From Silene conica (taxonomy: Eukaryota > Streptophyta > Magnoliopsida > Caryophyllales > Caryophyllaceae), in contig CM055313.2 of the NCBI GenBank assembly GCA_029255685.2, positions 39,760,079 through 39,824,078 on the forward strand: a stretch of 64,000 nucleotides of DNA, read 5' to 3'. Made by a program: the position numbers and the translations under genes. The first letter of the stretch is position 1. Each line of letters starts with the position of its first letter. Below, piece by piece: positions 21,541 through 32,678 of this stretch. The notes beneath the pieces are model-generated. The model was not told where the DNA came from and searched no databases. It worked only from the letters and a program-made list of their open reading frames with translations.

Positions 21541-24095
21541 AATAAAAAAAATCTACCAGTATCTAATAATAGGGCAAATAAACTAAGGAATTTGAATACA
21601 CTATTCTCTTCCATAATCAAATTAACATCCGCGAAATTAAACGAACGAACCCTTGCTTCGTTGAATTCATCTGTTCGTTAGTTCCTTAGTTCGTCCTTCT
21701 TCATCAAATTCATCAGTTCGTCCATCTTCAAGTTCAATTTCAACTTCAATTTCAATTTCAATTCACCAGTTGCAAGAATTTCGCTCAAATCCTTGCTTTT
21801 TCGCCGATTAATGTAAGTTTTATTCGCTCTTCTTCGTCTAGTTAGACTAACTGTTACTAATTTGTTGTTTTTACTGCGAATTTTGCCCTTAATTTCTCGT
21901 TTTAGTGACTAAATTGTTGTTGTTAATGGTTCCCCTTTGACACGAATTGAAGCCATTCATACCCCTTTGCTATGTTGTACCCAATTTCTTCATTATCTGC
22001 ACATACATGCCTTACGCAGTCTCTGAAACTTTGTAATATATGAATATAATACCACATGTATCTGTGCCATAAGCATTAGATGAATACATGCCTTACGCAG
22101 TCTCTGAAACATTATGTGGCTTACGAACAGGGGTATAGACTGAACTGGCCTGGGCACTAGATATGGGGAGTGTTCTTAATTCTCAGTAAAATATGGGGAG
22201 TGTTCTCAGTTCAGAATGCAGGGATTGAATGGCTGAACTGGGCACTAGATGCAGAGTTTCTGAACTGCAAGTGCAACAGCAGTTCAGGTGTATGTTACAG
22301 AGACGCAAATGCATATATTTCACTCTAGTTTAAGGAAGTAGTCTCACTTGTGCCTACGCACAGGGGTATAGGCTTCTCTATTTGCGAGTACTTGTAAAGA
22401 TAGCTACGTACATAGTCGACATAGATGATAAGGCCATATATGTCTCTCCTGTTAACCAAAATCTGAATAGATATAAGCCAAAAAAACAATATACTTCTTC
22501 CTGGAAAACTCTGTGACTCCTAAGGTAGCGAGGGTTTGCAGGGGACAAATTAAAATGGGGATTGGAACAACTGGGGTGTAGCCTGTTTGGGCTGGAGTAG
22601 CGCGCAAGTGTAGTTGCAGAATAGAGAAGCGGTTGGCACTAGTGCGTGGGAGTTGGGAACAACCGTGTTGGTGTTTGGAAATAAGATGTTTAGGAAATAA
22701 GAGTTCAGATTGTAATTTTTGTAGTTTGATGGTAGGTCCTGGTCTGTACATTATTGCTTATTTATGGTAGGGATGTAGGGCCTCAATGGCTTAACTGAGT
22801 GTAGCTGTTGATGCAAGTCTATGCTAAGGAGCGAGTGTCTTTCTCACTCTGATGGGCATGCTTTGGCAGTCGAATGAGGCAGATTTCAGATGCTTTTCTG
22901 GGCTTGAATTGTGCTGAGGTAGTTTCTGTTGTTGGGTCTGCTGTGGAATCTACAGGAAAGTAGAGTGCAGGGAATGCTGGTCAGAGACAGTCAGTTGGTG
23001 GAGTGGAAATGGATTCTGAATGCAATAGTAGTGTAATAGGTGCGCAGGTCTGTGTGCAATTGTAACAGACCGACATGTCTGCTCATTGTGCTGCAGGGAC
23101 GTGGCTGATGTTGTGAGGCGTGTTCAATAAGGGCAGAATTTGGTGTCGTTCTTGCATAAACACCCGATGTGGCGCAGCCTTTTACACATCTGAATAAAGA
23201 ATTAAGGACGAATCTGACCCGACCGAGCTTTTTTTATTCTAAGAAAATCTTCCAACAATTAAAGGATCTGATCAAAGGAATAGGGACCTCTTTATGACTT
23301 TCTTTCCAGTTATGACGTTGGTTTTAAAATACAAACTGACAGCAGCTATAATTAGCCAATCCCATTAATTAGCCAAAGGAAGGAAAGACTCGGTGGAGCA
23401 GCTATAATTTGACTAAATAAAAGAGTACCATGCCAAAGAGCAGAATGCAGACATTGGTTTTAAAATACAAACTGACAGCTTCGGACGACTCAGTAATTTT
23501 TTTTTTCTTTTTTAAGGATGAGAAGCACCTAACTTTGGCATTTATCCCGACGAGTCTTGTTCGTTAATACATACTTTTTGTGATGATCCTCCTTTCCGTA
23601 TAGCTGAATCTGTGAGGGATAGCTGTGAGGTTATCAATCTCCAAGTTCAATGTGCAGAATAAATGGCAGGAAGTGCTAGGTGTTGCAACTTTGGTTGCCG
23701 CTTTTGTTTTATTAGAATTAGAAAATCATAAGGTCGAGCTATAGCGTAGACTTATACGGATATATCCTTGTAATTTTGACTTTTGTTTTGATATATACTA
23801 CTTATTATCTTTTACCAAAAAAAAAACTCTAACTATAATGTTTTCTTTGAGATTAATCGGGATGTCTATCGTCGCCAAGGGTGAGTAAATAGGGGTAAAC
23901 GTGTGAGGTAAATGAAGTAAAAAAAAGGATGAAAATATCAGTGAATTGGTGTAGTATGCCTGTCCATTGCCTTATAGCCACCATTACCCTTCTGCTATAT
24001 TGACATTGAAAGAATAAATGCTCGAGTGTTTCTGTTTCTTGTTCACAGATTTCTCATTATTCTAATAAAAGTTAATATTTTTTTAGCGGTTTATT
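21541..24095 (+). promoter_or_regulatory. CACTA promoter / 5' untranslated region of transposase gene
   Basis: 2.5 kb without a convincing ORF. Pyrimidine-rich leader-like sequence at 21650-21810 ends in a good splice donor (aat|gtaagtttt at about 21812). A T-rich acceptor (ttttttag) lies near 24086, just before the transposase ATG, so one or more 5'-UTR introns are likely. A 27-bp direct repeat beginning atacatgccttacgcag occurs at 22003-22029 and 22084-22110. The word ttggttttaaaatacaaact recurs near 23315 and 23454. Confidence 0.45.
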
Positions 24096-27000
24096 GTGCT
24101 GGCTATGGATAGGAGTTGGATGTATGGAAAGCGAAATTTCCATTTTCTAGAACGGGTTGATGAATTTATCACGCATGCTATTGCACACCAAAAACTACTT
24201 GGGGATGAGAAGTCACTCATGTGTCCGTGTAGCGTATGTAAGAACCGGGTAAAGGTAAACTCTGAAACTATGCGGGAACATTTGCTAATGAAGGGGTTTA
24301 AACCTGATTATCATGTATGGATATGGCATGGAGAGAAAGACAATGACATGGAAGGTACCTCAAATACTATAAATGAGAAGAACAAGTTTGATAATGTGGA
24401 TGAATTTGAGATGCATGGTTTGGAGTTCAATAATATTCCGATTAATGTGGACAATGATAACGATGATAGTCATGATGAGAAAAACAACGTAGAGGGTGAG
24501 AATATTGATAGAATGATGGATGATTTAGAAAAAGATTTCATACAATGTCCAGAAATGTTCCAAACGCTAGTTGATGATTCTAAAACGCCATTATATCCGG
24601 GCTCCAAATTCTCCCGTTTATCAGCTGTGTTGAAATTGTATACCTTAAAAGCGGCGAATGGATGGAGTGATAAGAGTTTTACCGCTTTAGTGCAACTTTT
24701 ATCAGAAATGTTGCCAGAGGGTAATGAGCTTCCATCTAATACTTATCGATGTAAGAAAGTATTGTGTCCATTGGCTACGAGTTACAAAAAAATTCATGCA
24801 TGCCCAAATGACTGCATTTTGTTCTGGAAAGATTATAGTGACTTAGACGAGTGTCCACGATGTAAAGCAGCGAGGTACAAGAAGAAAGGGAGCCCAATCA
24901 AGGTCTTATGGTATTTGCCAATTATACCAAGGCTTATGAGGTTTTTTTCAAATCCAAAGGATGCAGACTATATGGTGTGGCATCATCAAGAGAGAAATAA
25001 AGATGGTAAACTACGACATGTGGCAGATGCACCCCAATGGAGAACAATTGATAGAACCTTTCCTGATTTTGGTGGAGAGCCTAGGAATTTAAGACTGGGG
25101 CTTTGTACTGATGGAATAAATCCTTTTGGGACTCTTAGTACCCAACATAGCAGTTGGCCAGTAATGCTAATAATTTACAATATGCCTCCTTGGCTTACAA
25201 CAAAGAGTAAGTATATTTTACTTACGCTCCTAATATCGGGTCCTAAACAACCTGGTAATGACATAGACGTATATTTGGCGCCACTAATAGAAGACTTGAA
25301 GTTGTTATGGAATGTTGGTGTGAGGGTGTTTGATGCAGCTACTGGCTCACACTTTCAAATGCGTGCTATGCTATATTGTACAATTAATGATTTCCCGGCT
25401 TATGGAAACCTCTCTGGTTATAGGCTAAAGACTGCGAAGGGGTGCCCCGTTTGTTGTGATGACACTGAATCTGAATGGCTGGAGAATTGCGGGAAATATG
25501 TGTACACGGGTAGTCGTCGATTTCTTCCCCAAAATCATCAATATCGTAAGAGAAAGAAGGCATTCTATGGGAAAACTGAGCACCGACCGCCTCCATTATT
25601 TTTAAGCGGGGTAGAGTATCACAAACGAGTTATGAATATCAAAACAACATTTGGAAAACCGTACAAACCTCCACCAGATGGGGTGTACCACACAAAGAGG
25701 TCCATCTTTTGGGACCTACCATATTGGGAGCACTTGTCGGTTAGACATTGTATTGATGTCATGCACGTAGAGAAGAATGTGTTTGATAGTATCATAGGCA
25801 CTTTGTTGAACATGCCTAATAAAACCAAGGATGGGGTCAAAGCTAGATATGACATGGTTGCTAGGGGGCGTGTCGAGGTAGAACCAGTTCAGAAGGGGCA
25901 ATGTACTTACTTACCCCCGACTTCCACTACTTTATCTAAGAAGGAGAAGGTGGCATTATGTGAGTCTTTAAAGGGCATGAAGGTACCGCATGGATATTCC
26001 TCCAACATAAGTCGTCTTGTGTCATTAAAAGATTTGAAGTTAGTGGGACTAAAATCTCATGATTGTCATGTTCTGTTGACACAGCTTCTCCCTGTGGCTA
26101 TTCGGTCCGTTTTACCTAAGCATGTTAGACAAGTGATCACTAAGCTTTGCATATTCTTTAGTGCAATTAATGCTAAGGACATTGATCCGGAGACTTTAGA
26201 TGAGCTACAAGCTGATGTTATTGTGACACTTTGCGAACTTGAAATGTACTTTCCCATCAGTTTTTTTGACATTATGGTTCACTTAATCATTCATTTGGTT
26301 AGAGAAATTAAACTTTGTGGCCCGGTGTTCCTCAGAAACATGTGGGCTATGGAGCGAGAGATGGGGACGTATAAGAGGCGAGTGAGGAATCGGTATCGAC
26401 CTGAAGCTAGTATTGTTGAAGCGACTGTTGCTTGTGAGACACTTGGATTCTGCCAAGATTACTTGACCACTGTGGAATATATCGGACTCCCTACCTCTAG
26501 GCATGAGGGACGACTTCAAGGGAAGGGTACTTTGGGGAAAAAGTTTATTACAGTTGACCGTGCTTGTTTTGATAAGGTGCATATGTATGTTTTGCAACAC
26601 ATGACTGAAGTTCATCCATATTTAGTTGATCATTTTGCCTTCATAAAAAGACAAAATCCAAATAAACGTGAAGGTTGGTTGGTAAGTGAACAGAATCGGA
26701 CATTTGTACACTGGTTTAAAGAGAAGGTGATGAGAGAGTTGTCAAACACAACACATAGCCTAAGTGAGAACTTAAGATGGTTAGCATATGGTCCTAAGCT
26801 CACCATCAAATCTTATGAAGGGTATGATATTAACGGGTATTGCTTTTACACAAGTCGTCAGGATGCAAAAAGTACGATGCAAAATAGTGGTGTAACAGTT
26901 ATGGCATCGTCAGTTGAATATGTAGGAAAGGGTAAACAACCTGTAGATATAACAAAGCCTTACTATGGGGTAATTGAAGATATATGGGAGCTTGATTATC

Positions 27001-27356
27001 ATGATTTTTCAGTACCCTTATTTCGATGTAAGTGGGTCGATTGTGTCAAGGGAGTTAATGTTGATGATATGGGTTTCACTTTAGTAGATTTCAATTGTTT
27101 AGGTCACAAAGACGACCTCTATATTCTAGCATCTCAAGCAAAGCAAATTTTCTATATTGAGGATCCTTTAGACAAGAAACAGTCAGTTGTCCGTAACGGT
27201 AAAAGACGCATTCTTGGTGTAGATGGTGTTGTTGATGAAGAAGATTATGATCAAGTTGATGAACTTTCTCCTTTTTCGACCACTTGCCAACAAGCGCAAG
27301 TACTACGTGATGAAGTCTATATGCGAGATGACCATAATGAGGGAATTATGGTTTGA
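24096..27356 (+). CDS. CACTA transposase (TNPD / TNP2-like)
   Basis: An uninterrupted 1086-codon ORF. The natural start is probably the Met at 24105 (MDRSWMYG), the usual beginning of this family. Domains in order: transposase-associated N-domain (about 4-80, with CPCSVCKNR and DYHVWIWHGE), the main Transposase_21 region (about 250-560), a DUF4218-like region (about 650-800) and a C-terminal DUF4216-like region (about 950-1030, with FRCKWVD). Likely DDE acidic residues are D339 in CTDGINPF and D432 in INDFPAYGNLSG. E559 in MHVEKNVFD is a possible third, assigned by inference. A CPVCCDD motif near 450 may bind zinc. TNPD recognises and cuts the CACTA ends in the nucleus. Length and motifs match intact relatives, with no stop or frameshift. 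Confidence 0.95.
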   Translation: MLAMDRSWMYGKRNFHFLERVDEFITHAIAHQKLLGDEKSLMCPCSVCKNRVKVNSETMREHLLMKGFKPDYHVWIWHGEKDNDMEGTSNTINEKNKFDNVDEFEMHGLEFNNIPINVDNDNDDSHDEKNNVEGENIDRMMDDLEKDFIQCPEMFQTLVDDSKTPLYPGSKFSRLSAVLKLYTLKAANGWSDKSFTALVQLLSEMLPEGNELPSNTYRCKKVLCPLATSYKKIHACPNDCILFWKDYSDLDECPRCKAARYKKKGSPIKVLWYLPIIPRLMRFFSNPKDADYMVWHHQERNKDGKLRHVADAPQWRTIDRTFPDFGGEPRNLRLGLCTDGINPFGTLSTQHSSWPVMLIIYNMPPWLTTKSKYILLTLLISGPKQPGNDIDVYLAPLIEDLKLLWNVGVRVFDAATGSHFQMRAMLYCTINDFPAYGNLSGYRLKTAKGCPVCCDDTESEWLENCGKYVYTGSRRFLPQNHQYRKRKKAFYGKTEHRPPPLFLSGVEYHKRVMNIKTTFGKPYKPPPDGVYHTKRSIFWDLPYWEHLSVRHCIDVMHVEKNVFDSIIGTLLNMPNKTKDGVKARYDMVARGRVEVEPVQKGQCTYLPPTSTTLSKKEKVALCESLKGMKVPHGYSSNISRLVSLKDLKLVGLKSHDCHVLLTQLLPVAIRSVLPKHVRQVITKLCIFFSAINAKDIDPETLDELQADVIVTLCELEMYFPISFFDIMVHLIIHLVREIKLCGPVFLRNMWAMEREMGTYKRRVRNRYRPEASIVEATVACETLGFCQDYLTTVEYIGLPTSRHEGRLQGKGTLGKKFITVDRACFDKVHMYVLQHMTEVHPYLVDHFAFIKRQNPNKREGWLVSEQNRTFVHWFKEKVMRELSNTTHSLSENLRWLAYGPKLTIKSYEGYDINGYCFYTSRQDAKSTMQNSGVTVMASSVEYVGKGKQPVDITKPYYGVIEDIWELDYHDFSVPLFRCKWVDCVKGVNVDDMGFTLVDFNCLGHKDDLYILASQAKQIFYIEDPLDKKQSVVRNGKRRILGVDGVVDEEDYDQVDELSPFSTTCQQAQVLRDEVYMRDDHNEGIMV

Positions 27357-28967
27357 TTAATTCAAATAATAGATAATATCCTTGGCTGATTTTTGAAGTA
27401 GTTTGTAGACGATTATGTCATTCATTGGGAACTTTTAACTTTCAATAGAAACATTTTACTTTTAATTTAATCTATCTATTGCACCGTTGCGATGGTTTTA
27501 AATGTATGTCATTGTCATATGCTATTTGTCCCTCTCTTCAGCGATTTATAAACGTCGGAATCATAATAAATTGCAATACTTGGTGCTAATGGAGGTTGAG
27601 TGCTATTGGGTTTGCTATTGTTTCTTCAATTTATCGTAATAAAAGAAATCAACTCATTATAATCAATCAAAATTATTGAATAAAGAGTCTTATTTTTAAA
27701 ATTCTTTATCAGTCATATCTGTCATAGTCTAATATTTTTTATACTTGCTGTGTTCGATAAATGTTGGCCAAGTAGTGTCTTTGCCGGTTAAATATCGATT
27801 GTGGGATTTGTGACTGGTTAGAGTCGGCTATTTTGATAAACTCTTGTAGAACAAAAAAACCGGCACACGAAAATATTTTGTGTGATACCATATCGCTTGT
27901 TAAATTTCTCACCATTTTTATTTATTTAGATGCCAACTTGAAAAGGGAAAACAACTAAAATTTGGGACCTTAATTTCAGTGTTTGTGCTGATGTTTATTT
28001 CTGATCTTCTCTTTGGATTTCAGATGGAGAGACAACTATAGCAGAGAGACTTCTTACAGAACTGCCGACACAATTTTTGACTTACATGCGAAACAGAGGA
28101 ATTCACGTCTGATTTAGGCGTCTTTTTAGGCCTGATTTTAGGCGTCTTTCAGGTCAGTTCCCACGTCACTTTAAGGTCTGTTTTGAAGTTTGAATTCACG
28201 CCTATAGTGGGTCTGTTCGGGTCTGTGTTCAACGCCATTTTCAGGTCCGTTTCAAGTCTGTTTAAGGGTCTGTTCAGGTCTGGATTTCTGGTCTGTTCTG
28301 CACGTTATTTTGGCTTTGTTGCAGTCCGTTTTATGCATCTGTTTCAGGCCAGTTTCACGCCCTTTTTCAGGTCTGATTTCACGTTATTTCTGGTCCATTT
28401 CGAGTCTGTTCAACGTCATTTTCAGGTCCATTTTCTGGGCTGTTTGAGTTAGTAGAAACTAAGAATGATATTAATTAAAGAGTCTTATGGTGCCCTTATT
28501 GCAGATAAGAGTTATAGAGTATCCGATCTCTGTTAAAACTACTATTAGCATTCGGTTGCCGCATTGTTAGTTATCATTCTTCAACTCTAAGTACTGTTTA
28601 GCTTTGATCACTACTTTCCATTGTCTCGATTGTTTCGCTATTCACTGCTACTTGCGAAGAACGTAATTTACAGGCCTTGTTTAACTACTATTCTGTTTTC
28701 CGATGACATACAGAAAAATTGCATTCATTTCTTTTATCCTGAATTTTGAACTGAATGAACTTGGGTACTTTAGCAGTTTAGTTCTATTGCCAAATCATGT
28801 TTTGCAATGTTGCTGCATTGGTTGATATCATGCATACATATCTTACTTTATTCAGTTTAGGTAGATTGGGAAGGCAAGGTTGCTCTTATTCAGTTTCAGG
28901 TCTGATTTCATTTACTTTTTGTGTTAAGTGGTTCTGCCTAGGCCTGCTCTACAGTAGTTCTTATGCT
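27357..28967 (+). other. CACTA spacer between transposase and second gene
   Basis: Non-coding, AT-rich, holding the transposase 3' end and the upstream region of the second gene. A degenerate repeat occupies 28100-28445. A frame upstream of the second gene's ATG is open from 28797, so a longer N-terminus cannot be excluded. Confidence 0.5.
28100..28445 (+). repeat. Degenerate 'ttttcaggtctg' repeat
   Basis: Many imperfect copies of tttcaggtctgtttc and relatives (aggcgtcttt, tcaagtctgttt, ttcacgcccttt), spaced irregularly by about 15-35 bp. The frame at 28183-28452 is a by-product of this low-complexity sequence. Each copy resembles a splice acceptor followed by gtctg. Confidence 0.6.
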
Positions 28968-31883
28968 ATGGGTAAAGAAGGAGATAAAGAAGGAGATAAA
29001 GATTCACATCCAAAAAAGAAGACAAGGGGTCCGTCAACGGGAAAAACATTTGAAGAGATTCTTAGTAGTATTGAGAGTGTAGCAAACCAAGCACAAGGTG
29101 ATAAAAAAGAGCTACTACATATTGAGTTTAATAAGCATGGTCAAGCTTACGGGCGATGGTTGAAGACATTTCGTACTGATATGGGAAAGTTGGCGAGAAA
29201 TATCAAGATCACTAAAAGTTGGATAGATGTAACAAAAGGCGAGAAAAGTACAATGTGGTGTTGTGTGAAGGTAGGAAATTAATAGCATTAATTGGATTTC
29301 TTATTATTGCATTGTATCATTATTGTTTCTTCATTACAGGAGATTTGGAAGGAAAAGGAGAAAAATGGGGAGTTTGTTCCTTCCAGATTTGAGGATGCGT
29401 TGGTGAAAGCATTAGGGAAACCGGAGCACAATGGTAGGACGAGAGGAGTTGGTGGCTCAGTTGGTCTCCAAAGTTATTTTGGAAAATCACGGTGTCGAGA
29501 TAATATTGGAAAGCGGTATACGGATGATGAAATCAACTTGCTTATTGAGAAGGCGAAGCATGAAGCTGTGGAGCAAATGTATGCACTGGTTGAAAAGAAG
29601 GTAGCTGAAGCTATGAGAAATGGTGGTAAATTGTTAGCATCTGAGGCTACTTTTGAGAATTTGCCAAAGAACCACTCTCCTAATGAACATGGTCATAGTA
29701 GTTGCCATTCAGCCCATCTAAGTGACCCATTCATCGAATTAAAGGTAAGTTATCGTCAAAAACATTTTATACAAAAATATTTCTGACATTTTTGCACAAC
29801 ACACCATTGATCCTGACAATGTCTTAGGAGAGAGTTCCTTGTCGACTTGCTACCAATGAAGACGGAGAACTGATTATTGTTGCACACGGGATGGTTGCAC
29901 CATGGGTTAAAGGCAGAAAGGTACACAACACACCATTGATCAAGGAGAACGCCCATGTGTCCATCGATAAAGTTATTAAAGCTGGCGCACAACTTCCATG
30001 TCCATGGAATGGATTTAGTACGGTTGGAGAAGTGGAAGGGAGTTTTGCACAATGGCCGAAAACCTTGATTTTTTTAGGTGACGACGAGGTAACAGTTTGT
30101 TAATTCTCGCTCCTATTGTCACTATAATGCTATTGTTGTACTTATGCTATTATTTTTATTATTAGGTCAATAAAGAAGAAAAGACTCGAAAGAGAAAAGC
30201 CAAGTCGAAAGATACTAAAGAATCCGGCAATAAGCTTCAAAAGAAGGTAGTTTAGTTCAATTATATTTATTTTATCCTTAGTTGCCACTAATGTTGCATT
30301 TTGGTTGTTTTATCTACTCTCATTATGTTATAATAGGCAGTACAACTTGGAAAGGACAAGGGGAAACCAAGGACATGTGAAGAAGATGACGAAGAAGTGG
30401 CCCCTCTTAGTGAAGAAGAAGTTAAAACCTTGAGTCATCACTGCAAGATCTTAGAAGAGAAGTTGTGCTCCCTGTCAACCACTACATGCCCCAAAATTGT
30501 TATTAATGCCTCGGTATTTAATTACACAGAGAATAATGATGTTGAATGTCATTTGACCGTCGTTGAAATTAGGCAGATGTTCCGATATCAATGGCTAAAT
30601 GTTGTTATGCTTCAAGCTTGGGAAAGGTATACGTACGAACCTATTTAATTTATTGGTGTTTTTTGTTCACTGATAGTTTGGTTACTAATTTCCTCACTTT
30701 TTAATGATGGAAATTGTAGTTTCTTGTATCAGTGTGCAACTACAATCGGAAACACTGATTTAGTTGCATACTTGTGCCCCGTGAAACTCGTGGAGTATAT
30801 GTATTGTCCAAAACAATGTGAAGCGTATATTGCCCATGCTATGAAAATTCAAGAAGATAAGAAATATATAATGGGAGCATTTTTCCAAGGGTGAGTGTTG
30901 ATGACTTTAAATTAAAGTTTTGAGTTTATTTTCACTTAGCTTGCTTCATGTGGATATCTGACATATGTGTTTTGATTACAGTAATCATTGGATGTTGGTC
31001 GTGGTTTGCGTGGCATTGAACACGATGTATATTTTGGACTCACGACAACGGGATCAAAAGAAGATTGACATAAAAGAGGTTCTTGAAGGTGGTTGGCTAC
31101 TATATTGTGCGTATGGAGGACGACGCAGCTATAGTATTAAAAGTACTAAACTACATATCAAACACATCCGGGTACGTAACTAAAGCTTGAACTATTTAGA
31201 ACGTACATAAGCAATTCCCTCTAGCAATGAAATCAACATCAAGCTGTTGTGTGGTGATTTTCGTACCCAGCAATTGTTTATAGAATTCCACAAATGCTTT
31301 ATTTACATTAGCTACCCCTTCCACCAAATGCCCCTCATTATTTCTGATGCTTCCAACAATACTTTGATGTCTTCTCTGAGCAATTTTTGCATAGAAATAG
31401 CTGGTAGAACAGTCAATGTTCAATAAGTCAGTTATTTTTGCTCTTTGATGAAGCTCTGCTAGTTCAACAGTTTGGAGAGTTTTATACTCCTGAATAATCA
31501 AAATAGTCTTCTGCTTCAATTTTTCCATGTGTAAAGAAGATTTCAGAATATGTAAATGAAAACCACTAATACTTTTATTTTTTTTTTAACTTTAGTGTCC
31601 GCAACAACCAGAAGATTATGAGTGTGGTTATTATGTTATGAAATGGATGTATGACATAACATTCTACCATTGTAAACTTGCGGAGATCGACTTTGAAAAG
31701 GTAATTCAATCTTGCTTTTAGCTTTTCATTGTCAATTTTCGTTCTTCATTTACATTTATTTTTAATATAATATTTATTTTGATCGATAAAATGCAGAAAA
31801 TTGCAGATTCACAGGTGTCAATGACGGATTTGAATGTGATGAGAGAAGTTTGGGCTAGTAAATGTTTAGATAATTTACGTTAA
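28968..31883 (+). CDS. CACTA second gene: TNPA-like protein fused to Ulp1 (C48) cysteine protease domain
   Basis: I assembled nine exons, all with GT-AG borders and consistent phase: 28968-29270, 29340-29744, 29828-30088, 30166-30246, 30337-30626, 30720-30890, 30982-31171, 31596-31700, 31797-31883. They encode 630 residues. The N-terminal part has the plant Ptta/En/Spm transposase signature (LGKPEHNGRTRGVGGSVG, then LQSYFG), which in TNPA relates to binding subterminal repeats. A charged lysine-rich linker follows. The C-terminal 200 residues match the Ulp1/SENP fold: H506 in NHWMLVVV, D523 in ILDS, Q571 and C577 in PEDYECGYYVMKWM. It may cleave SUMO-like conjugates in the nucleus, but substrate and activity are inferred. 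The start ATG at 28968 precedes GKEGDKEGDK; an upstream in-frame Met at 28797 is possible. Confidence 0.85.
31180..31545 (-). mobile_element. LINE (L1-type) ORF2 fragment inside an intron of the CACTA gene
   Basis: Minus-strand frame 31196-31528 includes STSYFYAKIAQRRHQSIVG and FVEFYKQLLGTK. This matches the linker between endonuclease and reverse transcriptase of plant L1 elements and is similar to NTSYFHGLLRARRRRN...KYYQNLLGT in the LINE at 52434. It lies wholly within intron 7 (31172-31595), so it leaves the Ulp1 coding exons intact. Its ends are not sharp, and no poly-A tail or target duplication could be fixed. Confidence 0.75.
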
Positions 31884-32678
31884 CAATAGATTAACTTAGT
31901 AATAACTATGACTTTTGGTGGATTGTTACTAGCTTAGCTAGGTTAGATTGTATTATGAACGTTTTTAAAACGTTGGTTGTTATGTTGGATTGGAGTTTGG
32001 AACGAATGAACGTTGTTGGTGCAAAGGAAATGTATATTGTCCTTTGGTTGAATATATTAATGCAGGTGGTTTTAAATTTTTGGCGTTTTAGTTTTACAGG
32101 GAGGTGCTGCCGAAATTTCGGTAGCCGTTTTTTTTTTTTAAAAAATATAAAAATAATTTGCATCGGTTCATAAAACAAATGACGCAAATGATAAACAGTA
32201 ATTGCATCGTTTTTTAACAGAACTGACGCAAAAAGTGAGAGCAAAAGCGTCAGTTCCAGTCAAAGTTGACGCAAATAACGTATCATGTGGCGCTAAAAAA
32301 GCTTACCAAATACATCAGTTGTCCTATAAATGACGCAAAAAGTTACAAAAAAGCGTCAGTTCTATTTCTAACCGACGTATATACTATTGTATATGGCGCT
32401 GAAAAAAGGTATCAAATACATCAGTTCAACAGAAACTGACGCAAAAAAGGGGTTATTTGCGTCAGTTCTAGTACCTTTTGCGTCGGTTCTTGTAATAGAA
32501 CTGATGTATTTGACTGACTATTTGCGTCAGTTTTGGCTAAGAACCGACGCAAATAGCAACCTTTTGCGTCAGTTCTGGAACTGATGTTTCATGATACGTC
32601 CCCTCTTTATACGTCACTACAAGAACCGACGCAATACCTCTCCTAGAACTGACGCAATAGAGGTTTTTTGTAGTAGTG
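31884..32678. repeat. CACTA 3' flank, right subterminal repeats and terminus
   Basis: After the stop codon at 31881-31883 comes about 270 bp of 3' flank. From about 32155 a dense array follows of gcgtcagttct/agaactgacgc in both orientations, separated by a-rich bits, and then the terminal repeat ending gtagtagtg at 32678. The right array is longer than the left one. Confidence 0.85.

Larger units (their letters stand above)
21244..32678 (+). mobile_element. CACTA (En/Spm) transposon, complete, probably coding-competent
   Basis: 11,435 bp bounded by inverted termini. The left end is CACTAGTACAAAAACA and the right end, read inward, is CACTACTACAAAAAAC; both run into tattgcgtca. A 3-bp target duplication CTA flanks it. 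Subterminal repeats of gcgtcagttct in both orientations fill about 300 bp on the left and 500 bp on the right. It holds two genes in the same orientation, a TNPD transposase and a TNPA-like protein fused to a Ulp1 protease domain. Both reading frames are intact, so it may be an autonomous element. It sits inside gypsy I and is therefore younger than it. Confidence 0.93.

Noticed and set aside
28183..28452. 89-codon phenylalanine-rich frame
   Set aside because: Translation of the degenerate ttttcaggtctg repeat; no start context and no similarity.
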